Origin: Picocystis sp. L7
Taxonomy: Eukaryota > Chlorophyta > Picocystophyceae > Picocystales > Picocystaceae
Direction: 5' to 3'
DNA: 64,000 nt
Assembly: GCA_020975725.1 (NCBI GenBank)
Contig: QXJR01000029.1
Coordinates: forward strand, 186,001 to 250,000
The notes beneath the pieces are model-generated. The model saw only the letters and a list, made by a program, of their open reading frames with translations, made no database searches and was not told the origin of the DNA. The stretch's first letter is position 1. Each line of letters begins with the position of its first letter. Made by a program: the position numbers and the translations under genes. Shown here piece by piece: positions 22,082-31,299 of the stretch.

Positions 22082-22384
22082 GTGCTGGGACCAGCACCCG
22101 GTCGGGGCACACCCGTCCCTCCGCCGGGGTGCCTCCGCCGCGTGGGTGGGCGTGGCTGGGAGTCTCTGGTGATCCCAACACACCATGGTGGCGGGTGGGG
22201 CAGGGATCCACCATGGATAGACACCAACCCAAGGGAATGGAACCTAGGTCGTGGCGGAGCCATGCCTCGAGGAGAGAAACCACGGCGGATGCGCTGGTCG
22301 GGGAACAGGTGGAGAAGCAAGGCTCGAGCGCGGAAGATCGACCTGGATATCCGGAGGAACGCGTGCGGCTGAGATGTCCATCGC
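22082..22384. other. Short intergenic region
   Basis: This is the upstream region of DUF819 copy B and the 3' region of the UBA-PUB gene, both on the minus strand. No gene is seen. Confidence 0.4.
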
Positions 22385-23365
22385 TTACAGCACCCCGAAG
22401 AACGGATTGTTGAGGGCGGAATGCAACTCTTCACCGGCCGAGTGCAGCAAGGGGGCATCCACGTTCTTCTCCTCAAGCACCAAGTACTCCCCAGACGCGT
22501 CTTCCTCGAAACCTATCAGTGCCAGAAGCTGCAAGCCACAGGGCACCGATGCAACGCGCTGCTGGAACGCAGCATTTGCACGCTTGATCCTTCGATACTT
22601 CTCCTCCTTGGGATGCTTGACGACATTGCCACAATAAGCGAAGATGGTCTTGCAGAAGGTTTTGAACTGCTCTTCGGAAAGGCTTTTCTTGGATTCGACC
22701 AGCATACTCCGCAGTTTTTCAATCTTGCTTACTGGCTTGATGAATGGTTTGGATTGTCCCAGCTGTCTCCTCTTGGCTTCCTCCTCCTGTCTTCTCTTCT
22801 CTTCCGCCTCCCGCCTGTCAGCTTTCTCCTCTTCGGTTTCTTCCGGAGGCAATCCCTTTTTGATCCTCCACTCTTTCCTCGTCTCTTCGATTTGCTTCCT
22901 CACCTTTTCTCTGGCCTCTTCTTCTTCTCTTTTTTCTCGCTGCCTCTCTTCCAGCAACCGCTTCCTGGCAGCCTCTTCCTCGAGCCGTTGCGCAGCCAGG
23001 ATTTCTTTCCCCATCCTGATTCTCATCTTTTCTCGTTCCGCTTCGGTCTTCTTCTCCTCTTCTTCTCTCTTCGTCCTGGCTTGGCGCACCATCTCTTCTG
23101 CCTTTTTCCTGGCTTCATCTTCGGTGAGCTTCGGATGCACCTGTCCTTGTTGCACGAGCAGTGGCTGGTCCACGTCTTCGTCGTTTTCGTGCTCCACCAT
23201 CCATTGCACGGCCTCTTCCACGCCGTCGGATCCGCCGAGATACAGCGCTCTGGTGGCTCGGTTGGCGCCGAAACCCATGGCCACGAGTGCCTGCACTTTT
23301 TCTGGATCCACTTGTGGACTCGTCCACTCCTTTCCTTCCGCTTGCTCTTCCGTTTCATCCTCCAT
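22385..23365 (-). CDS. UBA and PUB domain protein
   Basis: This 326-residue protein has a UBA domain at about 19-62 (VQALVAMGFGANRATRALYL), which should bind ubiquitin. A long, highly charged coiled coil rich in Glu, Lys and Arg fills about 75-215. A PUB/PUG domain lies at about 225-310 (SLSEEQFKTFCKTIFAYCGNV, then KYRRIKRANAAFQQRVASVP), of the type that docks on the p97/CDC48 C-terminus. The same order is found in a plant UBA/TS-N protein. It may act as an adaptor between ubiquitylated clients and CDC48; that role is inferred. I chose the ATG at 23365 because the frame upstream opens only from GTG. It is divergent from the plastid PG-binding protein across a hexamer array. Confidence 0.85.
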   Translation of the reverse strand: MEDETEEQAEGKEWTSPQVDPEKVQALVAMGFGANRATRALYLGGSDGVEEAVQWMVEHENDEDVDQPLLVQQGQVHPKLTEDEARKKAEEMVRQARTKREEEEKKTEAEREKMRIRMGKEILAAQRLEEEAARKRLLEERQREKREEEEAREKVRKQIEETRKEWRIKKGLPPEETEEEKADRREAEEKRRQEEEAKRRQLGQSKPFIKPVSKIEKLRSMLVESKKSLSEEQFKTFCKTIFAYCGNVVKHPKEEKYRRIKRANAAFQQRVASVPCGLQLLALIGFEEDASGEYLVLEEKNVDAPLLHSAGEELHSALNNPFFGVL

Positions 23366-23538
23366 CCTTCGACCGTCCGTTCCGACCGATGCACACGCCA
23401 CCTTCGCTTCGAACCGTCGACGAGGCCACGTGCTTCGCTTTCAGGTGCGGCAGCAAGCCACCCGCCACGAACCCGCGGTCGGTGCAGGCGCGTGGTTGCA
23501 GGTGGTGCCTTTTCGTGGACGTGGGATAGGATGGGATG

Positions 23539-23874
23539 GATGCAGATGCAGGAGCAGATGCAGAAGCAGAAGCAGAAGCAGATGCAGATGCAGATGCAGG
23601 AGCAGATGCAGATGCAGATGCAGATGCAGATGCAGATGCAGATGCAGAAGCAGATGCAGAAGCAGATGCAGATGCAGAAGCAGATGCAGATGAAGATGAA
23701 GATGCAGAAGCAGATGCAAAAGCAGATGCAGATGCAGAAGCAGAAGCAGAAGCAGATGCAGAAGCAGAAGCAGAAGCAGATGCAGATGCAGATGCAGAAG
23801 CAGATGCAGATGCAGAAGCAGATGCAGATGCAGATGAAGATGCAGAAGCAGAAGCAGATGCAGATGCAGATGCA
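23539..23874 (+). repeat. Hexanucleotide array (CAGATG/CAGAAG type)
   Basis: About 56 six-base units with the general form GATGCA or GAAGCA run without interruption between two divergent genes. Variants such as GATGAA and GATGCAGGAGCA are interspersed. Because the unit is divisible by three, all frames remain open. I regard long frames across it, which encode runs of Met-Gln-Lys-Gln or Ala-Asp-Ala-Glu, as artefacts. Confidence 0.95.
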
Positions 23875-24019
23875 CCCTGGGGTGGGCCCAGGGGTCCTTC
23901 CCGAGGGGCAGACACACCGGGTCCCTTGCTGGGACGGCGTGGGACGAAGGGAGGGTGTGTCTGGAGGACAACGGGGGTGTAGCTGGATCCCTGGCGTGCA
24001 CGAGACGGACGGAGTCGCG

Positions 24020-24805
24020 ATGGCCGCTTCGTGGAACACTTGCGCGCGTTCGCGCTTCCTTCGTGCCGTGACGTGCCGTGCCAAAGGCACCAAAGGACCC
24101 ACGGCGGTCCAACTGAGGCGAGAAAGCTACCAGGAGAAGCTCACGTCCCTGAAGGAACGCGGTGCGGACGTGCACGACGTAGGTCCGGAGATCCTCGGCG
24201 AAGGTTCCTACGGTAAAGAAGTGACAGAACTTCAGAAATACCTCGATCGAGACGGATACTACCAGTACGAAGAGTACACAGGATACTTCGGTCCACTCAC
24301 CAAGCAAGCCGTGATGCGCTGGCAAGTGGAACAAGGGATCACGCCCACAGGGAACTTCGGCGTCAAATCCTTGGCACGCTATTGGGAACTGGTGGAACAG
24401 GGGCTTGCAGCCAAAGAAGAGGAGGAAAGTGCCGTAGCACAAAAGCAAGGATGGATGCGCGGGATGGGGAAAGAAACCACCACCTCGGGACAAGCGGTCG
24501 AGCCGGCGAATAGCGCCTCGAACCCCTGGCCCAACCGTTGGCCCCTCGGAATCGCCGTGGTGGCCGTCGTAGCTGCACTGGCCCCTCGGATCTACGTCAA
24601 AGTCCAAGAAATTAGAGAAGAACGACTGGCCGAAGACGAACAGCGGGAACAAGACAGGCTCCGCCAACTCAATCGTTGGAACGCAACAATAAACGTCGAC
24701 CGCCTGGGCGGGCCTGGACCCTCTGTACCATCGAGGAAGTCCATTGCAGATATCGGTAGAGAAAGCTCTTCCTACGACAACGAAGACGTGTCTGGTAGCT
24801 TTTGA
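24020..24805 (+). CDS. Predicted plastid protein with peptidoglycan-binding-like domain
   Basis: This 261-residue protein starts with a basic presequence (MAASWNTCARSRFLRAVTCR). A PG_binding_1-type domain follows at about 62-122 (YGKEVTELQKYLDRDGYY, YFGPLTKQAVMRWQVEQGI). One transmembrane helix lies near 172-192 (PLGIAVVAVVAALAPRIYV), followed by a charged C-terminal segment. In bacteria this domain anchors enzymes to the cell wall. In plastid-bearing eukaryotes it occurs in membrane proteins of unclear role, and whether it binds peptidoglycan here cannot be told. The ATG at 24020 has the context GCGATGG. The frame continues upstream through the hexamer array, but that part has no domain. Confidence 0.8.
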   Translation: MAASWNTCARSRFLRAVTCRAKGTKGPTAVQLRRESYQEKLTSLKERGADVHDVGPEILGEGSYGKEVTELQKYLDRDGYYQYEEYTGYFGPLTKQAVMRWQVEQGITPTGNFGVKSLARYWELVEQGLAAKEEEESAVAQKQGWMRGMGKETTTSGQAVEPANSASNPWPNRWPLGIAVVAVVAALAPRIYVKVQEIREERLAEDEQREQDRLRQLNRWNATINVDRLGGPGPSVPSRKSIADIGRESSSYDNEDVSGSF

Positions 24806-25010
24806 TCGCGCAGTGGAGGCGCTACCGTGATGCATGCGCACCTCCTTCCTCTTTGCGTTGCTTCGATCGTGTTTGCAGCCCGGCGAAGCCTTTGAAGCAC
24901 AAGCGGCTCCTAGAACTTACCGTGCAATCTATGGATGAAGCAAAGCACCAATCACTCCAACATCATTCAGTGGTCCTTCATCGAAAAGAACGCCACATGT
25001 GTGGCGATTT

Positions 25011-25808
25011 TTATTGATATCGGAGCAGTTTCAGGAACATGGACGGAGCCTCGATGCGAACTTTGATGTCCGCAATGTCCAAATCGTGCCCACCTTCAAC
25101 CAGTCCCCATTCTTCCATTTGGAAGTTCTCCTCTACCCTAGACGCATGCAAAGCCTCCATGGGCGAGAGCCTCCCTTGCTCAACAGCCAGAGCAATGACG
25201 AGGGACTTCGTAGCATTGGCAAGCATGTCGACTGCAGACAATTCCCAGTCGTTGAACTTAAGCAGCATCTTCCGTACCGCCTCCACGGTCTCTACATCCT
25301 GGCCGTGCTCCAGTACGTTGTGTGACAACTTCACTGGCTTCTGCACGTGTTCTTCCATCCAGTGGACAATAGGATTAAGCACTTCGTTTTGCTTCTTTAG
25401 AAGCTTTCGATCGATCTCATGTCTACAACAAGCTGTGTCGGTCAAAAAATGGTTGAGAAGCTCTTCGATGGTCCTCCCACGAATACTTGGCATCTGGTCG
25501 ACGGCAGTGCTTACCAAGGTGGTCATCGGCATTGTAAAAGGCATGACACGTCTAGCCCTTTGCCATTCCCATTCTGCAGCCACCGCCATGGCCAAGGCTT
25601 TGCTAGGCAACGAGATGGATTTCCTGGCCGGGGTCTTCAACACGCGACCGTCGATGACCACCTCGTGCAGCCTTGCTTCATGATCATCTGAGCTAGAACC
25701 CCTCCCTTGTCCCAGTTCGCCTTGTTCGCGGCAAGAAGCCACTTCCACCTGGGCATACAAGCGTGCCATCTGGCTGCAACTCCGCCATCCAACTCTCCGC
25801 AACGCCAT
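25011..25808 (-). CDS. ATP12: ATP12 chaperone for mitochondrial F1-ATPase assembly
   Basis: This 265-residue protein matches ATP12, which binds the F1 alpha subunit during assembly of ATP synthase in the mitochondrial matrix. Diagnostic blocks are VVIDGRVLKTPARKSISLPS, ALAMAVAAEWEWQ, PFTMPMTTLVSTAVDQ, DTACCRHEIDRKLLKKQNEV and LANATKSLVIALAV. The N-terminus MALRRVGWRSCSQMARLYA is basic and free of acids, as expected for a mitochondrial presequence. I chose the ATG at 25808; the frame opens upstream only from GTG. The stop TAA overlaps an AATAAA sequence at the 3' end. Confidence 0.93.
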   Translation of the reverse strand: MALRRVGWRSCSQMARLYAQVEVASCREQGELGQGRGSSSDDHEARLHEVVIDGRVLKTPARKSISLPSKALAMAVAAEWEWQRARRVMPFTMPMTTLVSTAVDQMPSIRGRTIEELLNHFLTDTACCRHEIDRKLLKKQNEVLNPIVHWMEEHVQKPVKLSHNVLEHGQDVETVEAVRKMLLKFNDWELSAVDMLANATKSLVIALAVEQGRLSPMEALHASRVEENFQMEEWGLVEGGHDLDIADIKVRIEAPSMFLKLLRYQ

Positions 25809-27353
25809 CGCTCGTGCCTGCACCTCGTTCGTGTCGATCGCGATTGCCTGCAGCTGAAGCTGGGCTTCGATGGAGTTTCTTCTCTCGGGATTCAGTCAAG
25901 GTCGAAACCGAACAAGAACAGGGCGGTGAATGCAGGCTTGTAACCACCCTTGAGTAGGAATTGGCCTTTGAAGTTCACATCGATTGCCTCATGCTTCGCT
26001 TTCGAATCGACAGAGGTTGCCATCAAGCCTCATCGTTTGCTCATGCATGCACCGGTGAGTTTGTTGCGAATCGTCCGTCCTTACTATTGCTTGACCAAAT
26101 GCACATGAGGAGAACCAAGGGCAAGTTCTTGGTGCTTCTAATGTAAAAGACTACATCCAAACTCCGCCGTGATCAAATCCAATGAGAACTTTGCTACGTT
26201 GAAAAGATATGCAAATGATTAAAAATACATATGGAAAGTAGTGTGCTAAGATGAACCGAGACAATATCATACTCACGATGGTACGCATGGAATAAATGGT
26301 TGAGATGGCTTATTTCACAAAAGTAAAAAATCGACCATACGAATGAAACAAAGAGATGCCCACGTAGAACTTCAAGTCTTTGCTTGGAAAGCAGAAGGAA
26401 GTGGGGAAAGTTGACCTCACTCGTCTCTAAGAGGGTTGGTTTTAGATCAGAGATATTCATTTATCGAAGCAAGATCAGCGTTTGGTAACTGTAAGCGTAG
26501 ATTCTACCCATTTCCAAACACACCTAGCATTGCTATTCGATGCTTTACATTGTGCTTTTGTGAATGCGTAGAAACTTCCTGTCCCGGCTTATTCGGCTCA
26601 ACATCTTCACCGAGCCATGGCGGAACGCTCCTTCCATCACCAATCGAAGGACGAAAACAACCGTCGAACATACTGGATTCCTCAAGACTTGGTTCATTGG
26701 GTTGTCCATCGTTCCTAAACTCGAGCAAAGTTAATACGGAGACAACTCCAACCGACCTTCCATGCCCCGTCGGTCATTCCGAGGCTTCTGTTCCCAGAAC
26801 CCCTGCTACAGGAAACCTCGAAACCTTCGCCACTGAGAACCCGTGCTGAAATCTGGTCGGCATGCGGACGTGTCCAAGAAAAGTCGAGTGGTTGGACTGG
26901 ACCGGCATTGGTACAAACACGGGCAAACGAGACGAAAAGGAACCGTAGCAGCTGTAGCACTTTCCGAGAAAGAGCGTGTCCCGGGGCCATGTGTCCCCTT
27001 GGAATTCCTCTGCAAAAGTACTCCATGTTAGGCGTAAGGGAAGGCATATTTCCTCGACAAAACAAGGTACATTGAGCGTGTGCCGTAGAGGTTGGGGCGG
27101 AGGGCTTCGTCGACCATTCGACGCCCCAGATTCCCCCTTGCCGTGCAAAGTGGGTTCGAAACGGGAGCATCCACCAATACCCCGATCAAGCGTCTCCAAT
27201 CGATTAGGATCAGATCGGGTCGAAGAGGAGCCATGCTCTTCCCGGGGGGGTGAGGGCCGTCGTTCGGCGACGATCGGAGTGTTCCCAGAAACTCGAGGTC
27301 CCAGCTCCACGCACTCGCAGATACGTCGTCAGAAGAAGGAGGCGCACGAGAAG
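25809..27353. other. Intergenic region with AT-rich island
   Basis: From about 25950 to 26470 the DNA is clearly AT-rich, then it becomes balanced up to about 27000. No domain-bearing frame is seen. A TGGGTTCGAAACGGG site lies at 27151-27165, about 190 bases before the ShK gene, and resembles the FTR upstream repeat. Confidence 0.4.
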
Positions 27354-28427
27354 ATGGCGGGACGCAAGATGTGGGTCCTTGGTATGGTGCTGACGATGCA
27401 ATTGGCACTGGGGCATCGAATCCTGGCCGAAGATGACATGGCACTCGCACCGGCACCTATGTCCATGGAGGAGACGGAGTGGGACTACCTGGACCAGGAC
27501 GAAACCCTGATGGATGAATTGGACTTAGTCACAACCATCCAAGCGGAAGAAACCCCAGAGCCTGCGGCAGACCTGGAAGAAGCACCAGAGCCGGCTGAGG
27601 ATTTACTTGAGGTCACAAGTGATGAGTTGGAGGAAGTGATGGATATGTACGAGGATGCTCCAGCTCCGGTGCCAGAAGAGGATCCTTTTGAAACCGCAAG
27701 TGATAGCTTCCTTGATTTGGAAGAGGATATCCTGGAGGATGCTCCAGCTCCGGTGCCAGAAGAGGATCCTTTTGAAACCGCAAGTGATAGCTTCCTTGAT
27801 TTGGAGGAGGATATCCTGGAGGATGCTCCAGCTCCGGTGCCAGAAGAGGATCCTTTTGAAACCGCAAGTGATAGCTTCCTTGATTTGGAGGAGGATATCC
27901 TGGAGGATGCTCCAGCTCCGGAGCCAGAAGACGATCCTTTCGAAACCACAACTGACAGCATCTTTGATGTGGCAGAGGATGCTCCAGCTCCAGAGCCAGA
28001 AGAGGATCCTCTTGAAACGCCTAGCGACAGCTTTCCCGACATGATGGAAGACCTTTTCGAAGAGGACATTCCAGAAGACACTCTGCCTACTGAGCTGGAG
28101 GCACCTTCGCCAGCACCTGAACCAGAAGAATTCGATCTTCCGGAAGATGCAGACGATTTCTTTGATACTGAACAGCCCGTGTCAGAGGCACCTGCCATGG
28201 AACCTACCCCATCACCTCAGGTAGATGCACCCGAAGAAGAGGGTGAAACGGAGATCGTCCCAGCCCCCCTGGAAGATCCTGTCGATGACGGGGAGGCAGA
28301 AGCTTGCACAGACATTGCCCCTGATGATGAATTCACATGCGAAGAGCAAAAAAAATTCGGAAAATGCTTGAGGCCTTGGATGCTTGCGGGTGATTACTGC
28401 GCACGCACTTGTGGTCGTTGTGAGTAG
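27354..28427 (+). CDS. Secreted acidic repeat protein with C-terminal ShK domain
   Basis: This 357-residue protein begins with a likely signal peptide (MAGRKMWVLGMVLTMQLALG). The body is extremely acidic and rich in Glu, Asp, Pro and Ala, and includes three near-identical 28-residue repeats (EDAPAPVPEEDPFETASD and following) plus diverged ones. The last 40 residues carry six cysteines in ShKT spacing (ACTD, FTCEE, GKCLRP, DYCARTCGRC). ShK domains are small disulfide folds found in secreted enzymes and surface proteins of many eukaryotes; here it is probably an extracellular module, not a toxin. The acidic tract may bind cations. The stop lies one base from the stop of the convergent neighbour. 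Confidence 0.85.
   Translation: MAGRKMWVLGMVLTMQLALGHRILAEDDMALAPAPMSMEETEWDYLDQDETLMDELDLVTTIQAEETPEPAADLEEAPEPAEDLLEVTSDELEEVMDMYEDAPAPVPEEDPFETASDSFLDLEEDILEDAPAPVPEEDPFETASDSFLDLEEDILEDAPAPVPEEDPFETASDSFLDLEEDILEDAPAPEPEDDPFETTTDSIFDVAEDAPAPEPEEDPLETPSDSFPDMMEDLFEEDIPEDTLPTELEAPSPAPEPEEFDLPEDADDFFDTEQPVSEAPAMEPTPSPQVDAPEEEGETEIVPAPLEDPVDDGEAEACTDIAPDDEFTCEEQKKFGKCLRPWMLAGDYCARTCGRCE
27651..27980 (+). repeat. 84-bp coding repeats in the ShK gene
   Basis: Units of 84 bp, starting with GAGGATGCTCCAGCTCC at 27651, 27735 and 27819, are nearly identical. Shortened, diverged copies follow near 27903 and 27972. They encode the acidic Pro-rich repeat of the ShK protein and probably expand by slippage or unequal exchange. 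Confidence 0.9.
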
Positions 28428-28428
28428 C

Positions 28429-29106
28429 TCATTTCAACCACTGAAGGACTTCTTCTTTTGTACTTTGCTTGAGTGAACGGAAAATGTCCCAATAGATGGA
28501 CTGCCCAGAAATGATAGACTGCGCAGAATCGAATCCAAGCTGATGGATGGTTTCCTTGTGAAAGGCTAGCTGGTCCGAAAAGACTTCCTTTAGCAACAGC
28601 ATGCGAATCATGCCATCGTAGAAGAACAAGTAGGGTTCGCCATCATAATCTCTTCCTCTTGGTTCTAATCTTTCCTGTATTTCTACCATTTCTGTGACAA
28701 TGAGCTCTAGTTTTTCCATCACCTCCCGAAGTGCAGCCCACGCTCCGTTCAACGCCTCGACTCCAAGCCGCAGTTCTGCGTGGGTGAGGTTGTGCCCTCT
28801 CTTCAGGTATTGATCCATCCTCTCCGACGGGAAATTGGTTCTTAGTTTCCTAACGATGCTCCTCTGTTCGTCAAAGGGTTGTGGTGCGAGTGTCGCGAAT
28901 CCTTTCGCCAGGTCCAAGTAGTGCAGGTAGGCTTCCTGATTGGTTTGGTCCCAAGACTGGAGGAGCTCCGCATACGACCTGAACGCCATACGATCCTCAT
29001 CACGGAGAAGCGTGATTTTGTTTCTCGGTCGTTCTTCTCTCTCCTGTCCCGATCCTTCCATTCGATTGTCGGACATCCGTGCGACAGGTCCGCAGGCGAC
29101 GGTCAT
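28429..29106 (-). CDS. Conserved-looking protein of unknown function
   Basis: This 225-residue protein is one that I do not recognise. It is rich in helix-forming residues, with blocks such as FRSYAELLQSWDQTNQEAYL, LRLGVEALNGAWAALREVME and GEPYLFFYDGMIRMLLLKEV, and has no signal peptide or transmembrane segment. The ATG at 29106 is the first; a second at 29076 (MSDNRMEG) is equally plausible. The coding composition is like that of neighbouring host genes. The near-identical 140-bp module at 29320-29459 lies about 215 bases upstream and is oriented toward this gene. The stop is one base from that of the ShK gene, so the two 3' untranslated regions must overlap the opposite coding sequence. Confidence 0.7.
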   Translation of the reverse strand: MTVACGPVARMSDNRMEGSGQEREERPRNKITLLRDEDRMAFRSYAELLQSWDQTNQEAYLHYLDLAKGFATLAPQPFDEQRSIVRKLRTNFPSERMDQYLKRGHNLTHAELRLGVEALNGAWAALREVMEKLELIVTEMVEIQERLEPRGRDYDGEPYLFFYDGMIRMLLLKEVFSDQLAFHKETIHQLGFDSAQSIISGQSIYWDIFRSLKQSTKEEVLQWLK

Positions 29107-29319
29107 GCGACGCGTCCCTCACTGCTGCACGGAAGACCGTTCATGGACCGCAAAGACCGGCTATCCTTCGGTCCTTCCTCGAACCCGGGGATTGACCCCG
29201 CCCTCGACCGGGGGAGTGGACGGGCACCGCGAGTAGGTTTCCCTTCACCTCGGCTCTGTCTCAGGGAGCGAAGGGGGCAGTGGGTTGGGGTGCTCGGAAG
29301 GGGACCGTCCCGCCAAATA

Positions 29320-29459
29320 GGCTTCGTGAATTTTAATAGGACGGTTGGAAACATCCCGGCATGAGGGACTGTGGGATGGCCGATTCCCCAGATAGGCCCA
29401 TCTCGGACATCGGTCCGGTCCCCCCCCTCTCGGGGCCCCCATGCGAAAACAACCCCCCT
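29320..29459 (-). repeat. 140-bp dispersed module, copy 1
   Basis: On the minus strand this segment reads from GTTTTCGCATGGGGGCC to ATTAAAATTCACGAAGCC. It matches 40222-40360 on the plus strand with one substitution and one C-run length difference. It contains a TATA-like CTATTAAAATT near its gene-proximal end. It may be a shared promoter segment or a small mobile element. Confidence 0.92.
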
Positions 29460-30950
29460 AACCCGGGTTTCACTGGGTTCAGGGGGGGGTACACCACGAA
29501 GGTGCCGACCAGGACGACGCATCTGGTGCATCACACCACACGTGGAATCGTGGACAGAGCAGGAGAAGGTCGGACGGAGGGGATCGAAACGCTCGAGAGG
29601 TGGAAAAGATAGACAGGAACAAGTGTCGGAAGAAGAGAGGAGGGGAAGAAGCGCTTGGAGTGGAGGTGATCGTTCGTGGACCATCGGGATCCTCACGGGC
29701 CTGGACGCTGCAACACCACCAACGACGTGGCTGTCGAGCTGATGCGGGTTGCGTGGCCGTTCCTCCCGACACGTCCACGGGTTGGAAGGAACGGCAACGC
29801 AACTACTTGCTGCTTTCCATGCGAAAGAGGACGGAGGGGGGCGCGGAGGGGGGGGAGGTGGATCCTGCTGCGAGAAACTGGTGGACAACCTCGCCGATTT
29901 CTGATCTAATTTGCATGCTGAATTGACATCAGAAAAAAAGAGAGAAGGTGATGACCAATTGTCTAGCAAGCTAGTGCTAGCTTTGCCAATTTTCTTGCAA
30001 GAAAAGAGACACATGGTCATTGCCTTCTCCTACGGAGAGACCAAGTGCACATTGGTATTGTGCAAGAGTCATATTCGACATGCACAAGTTCAAGACATCT
30101 TTGGCCTTACGTTGCATCTTTGCACTAGGCTTCGTGAAAGAGAACCAGCCTACTTCGGCGTAAGGCCACCATGGAGCCTCCTTGGTCAATAATGCCCTTT
30201 GCCGGGAGGACAACAAGATTGGCCGAATTCCTCCTTGCTCTAGAGGCAGGGCTTTAGACTTTCTTGGAATATCTGCCACGATAGCCTTTTGAATGTACCT
30301 GATTGTTGCACAGGTTAATTTCAGACCAAGAGTTCTTGGAGTGCCATTGCGAGCTCTCCTTGCATCGATCTCAACTTGCATCGCAAGGTGGGTGCGGATC
30401 ATATCGGGCCCTTCTCTCATCCAATATCCTAGCACTGGCAAATGCTCTAGACTTTCGGAGTGGACCGATGATGCTTGATTGTCTTTGCATAACAACAAGA
30501 CATAATGGAGGCGCTCTTCTTTCTTCTTTGCCCGATCGAGACTCTTCAAAGCATTGGCCAAATGCGAAAATGTGCTTGCCCTCAAAGGCAAGCCTAATGA
30601 TGTATTGTGCATGGGTTCAACGTGTTCTCCTTCTTCAGTCATGTCTCAGCGATTCTTTACGACCGAACTACCCGATATGCACGGCGACTTCCTTCGCAAA
30701 ACAATTTTGTAGATCTCCCGTGCACCGCGCACCCGAGTGGATTGACCCTGCACGTTTGTGAGGGGATCGATGCCCATTGGTAGAACCCTTCCTGGTAAAG
30801 AGGTTCCTCTGCGGTACTAGTCATCATGGATAGTTCTCCAAGGTAACAAAATTGCGCTTTGAGGCATTTCTTGCAGAGCTCGTGGATTCCTGTCATGCTA
30901 CAGGGGTGGCATCAAGAGACTCGTCGAATGAACTGGACCGACCTCCCAAT
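29460..30950. other. Region between the 140-bp module and the Harbinger element
   Basis: Bases 29460-29880 are GC-rich with no gene. From about 29890 to 30890 the DNA is AT-rich and holds the uncertain minus-strand frame at 29977-30642, with another short open frame at 30657-30896. Confidence 0.4.
29977..30642 (-). CDS. Uncertain ORF in AT-rich island
   Basis: This is a 221-residue open frame with ATG start and ordinary-looking composition (blocks such as SHLANALKSLDRAKKKEERL and PRTLGLKLTCATIRYIQKAI). I recognise no domain. A second minus-strand frame just upstream (30657-30896) encodes a Cys-containing stretch and might be another exon. Its AT-rich base content differs from host genes and resembles the KDZ-like element, so an element-borne gene or relic is possible. 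Confidence 0.35.
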   Translation of the reverse strand: MTEEGEHVEPMHNTSLGLPLRASTFSHLANALKSLDRAKKKEERLHYVLLLCKDNQASSVHSESLEHLPVLGYWMREGPDMIRTHLAMQVEIDARRARNGTPRTLGLKLTCATIRYIQKAIVADIPRKSKALPLEQGGIRPILLSSRQRALLTKEAPWWPYAEVGWFSFTKPSAKMQRKAKDVLNLCMSNMTLAQYQCALGLSVGEGNDHVSLFLQENWQS

Positions 30951-31299
30951 AGAGGACTTCGGATTTGCCCCGACGAACAACTTCGGAGGGTTTTTTATTT
31001 TTGTGTTAAGCATCCGTGAAATAGGGCGGGTCGAGGACTTCGCTTTCACCGGGCATTTCAACTGCGGGAGGTCAGGTCACCGTCCTCGAAGGTAGTTGTA
31101 AGGTATTTGGAGTTTAAAACCAAGAGCAACGTAGGAGGGTGTCGTTTCAAGATCCCGTAAATGGAACAGGTTCCCGCCATCTTCTACAAGGCCTTTCCCG
31201 ATAACTCCGTGTCCATTCACCCTAGGAATCGAAAATACACAAGGCGTGGAGGATCTTGCTGTCAAGGGCGCCAGGAGCAACTTCCGAATCGCGCATGCG

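Noticed and set aside
22421-24805. 794-residue version of the PG-binding protein
   Set aside because: The upstream part is the antisense of the UBA-PUB gene plus the hexamer array. The ATG at 24020 begins a plausible presequence.
23441-24841. Long minus-strand frame across the hexamer array and PG-binding gene
   Set aside because: It is an artefact of the six-base repeat and of the antisense strand of a well-supported gene.
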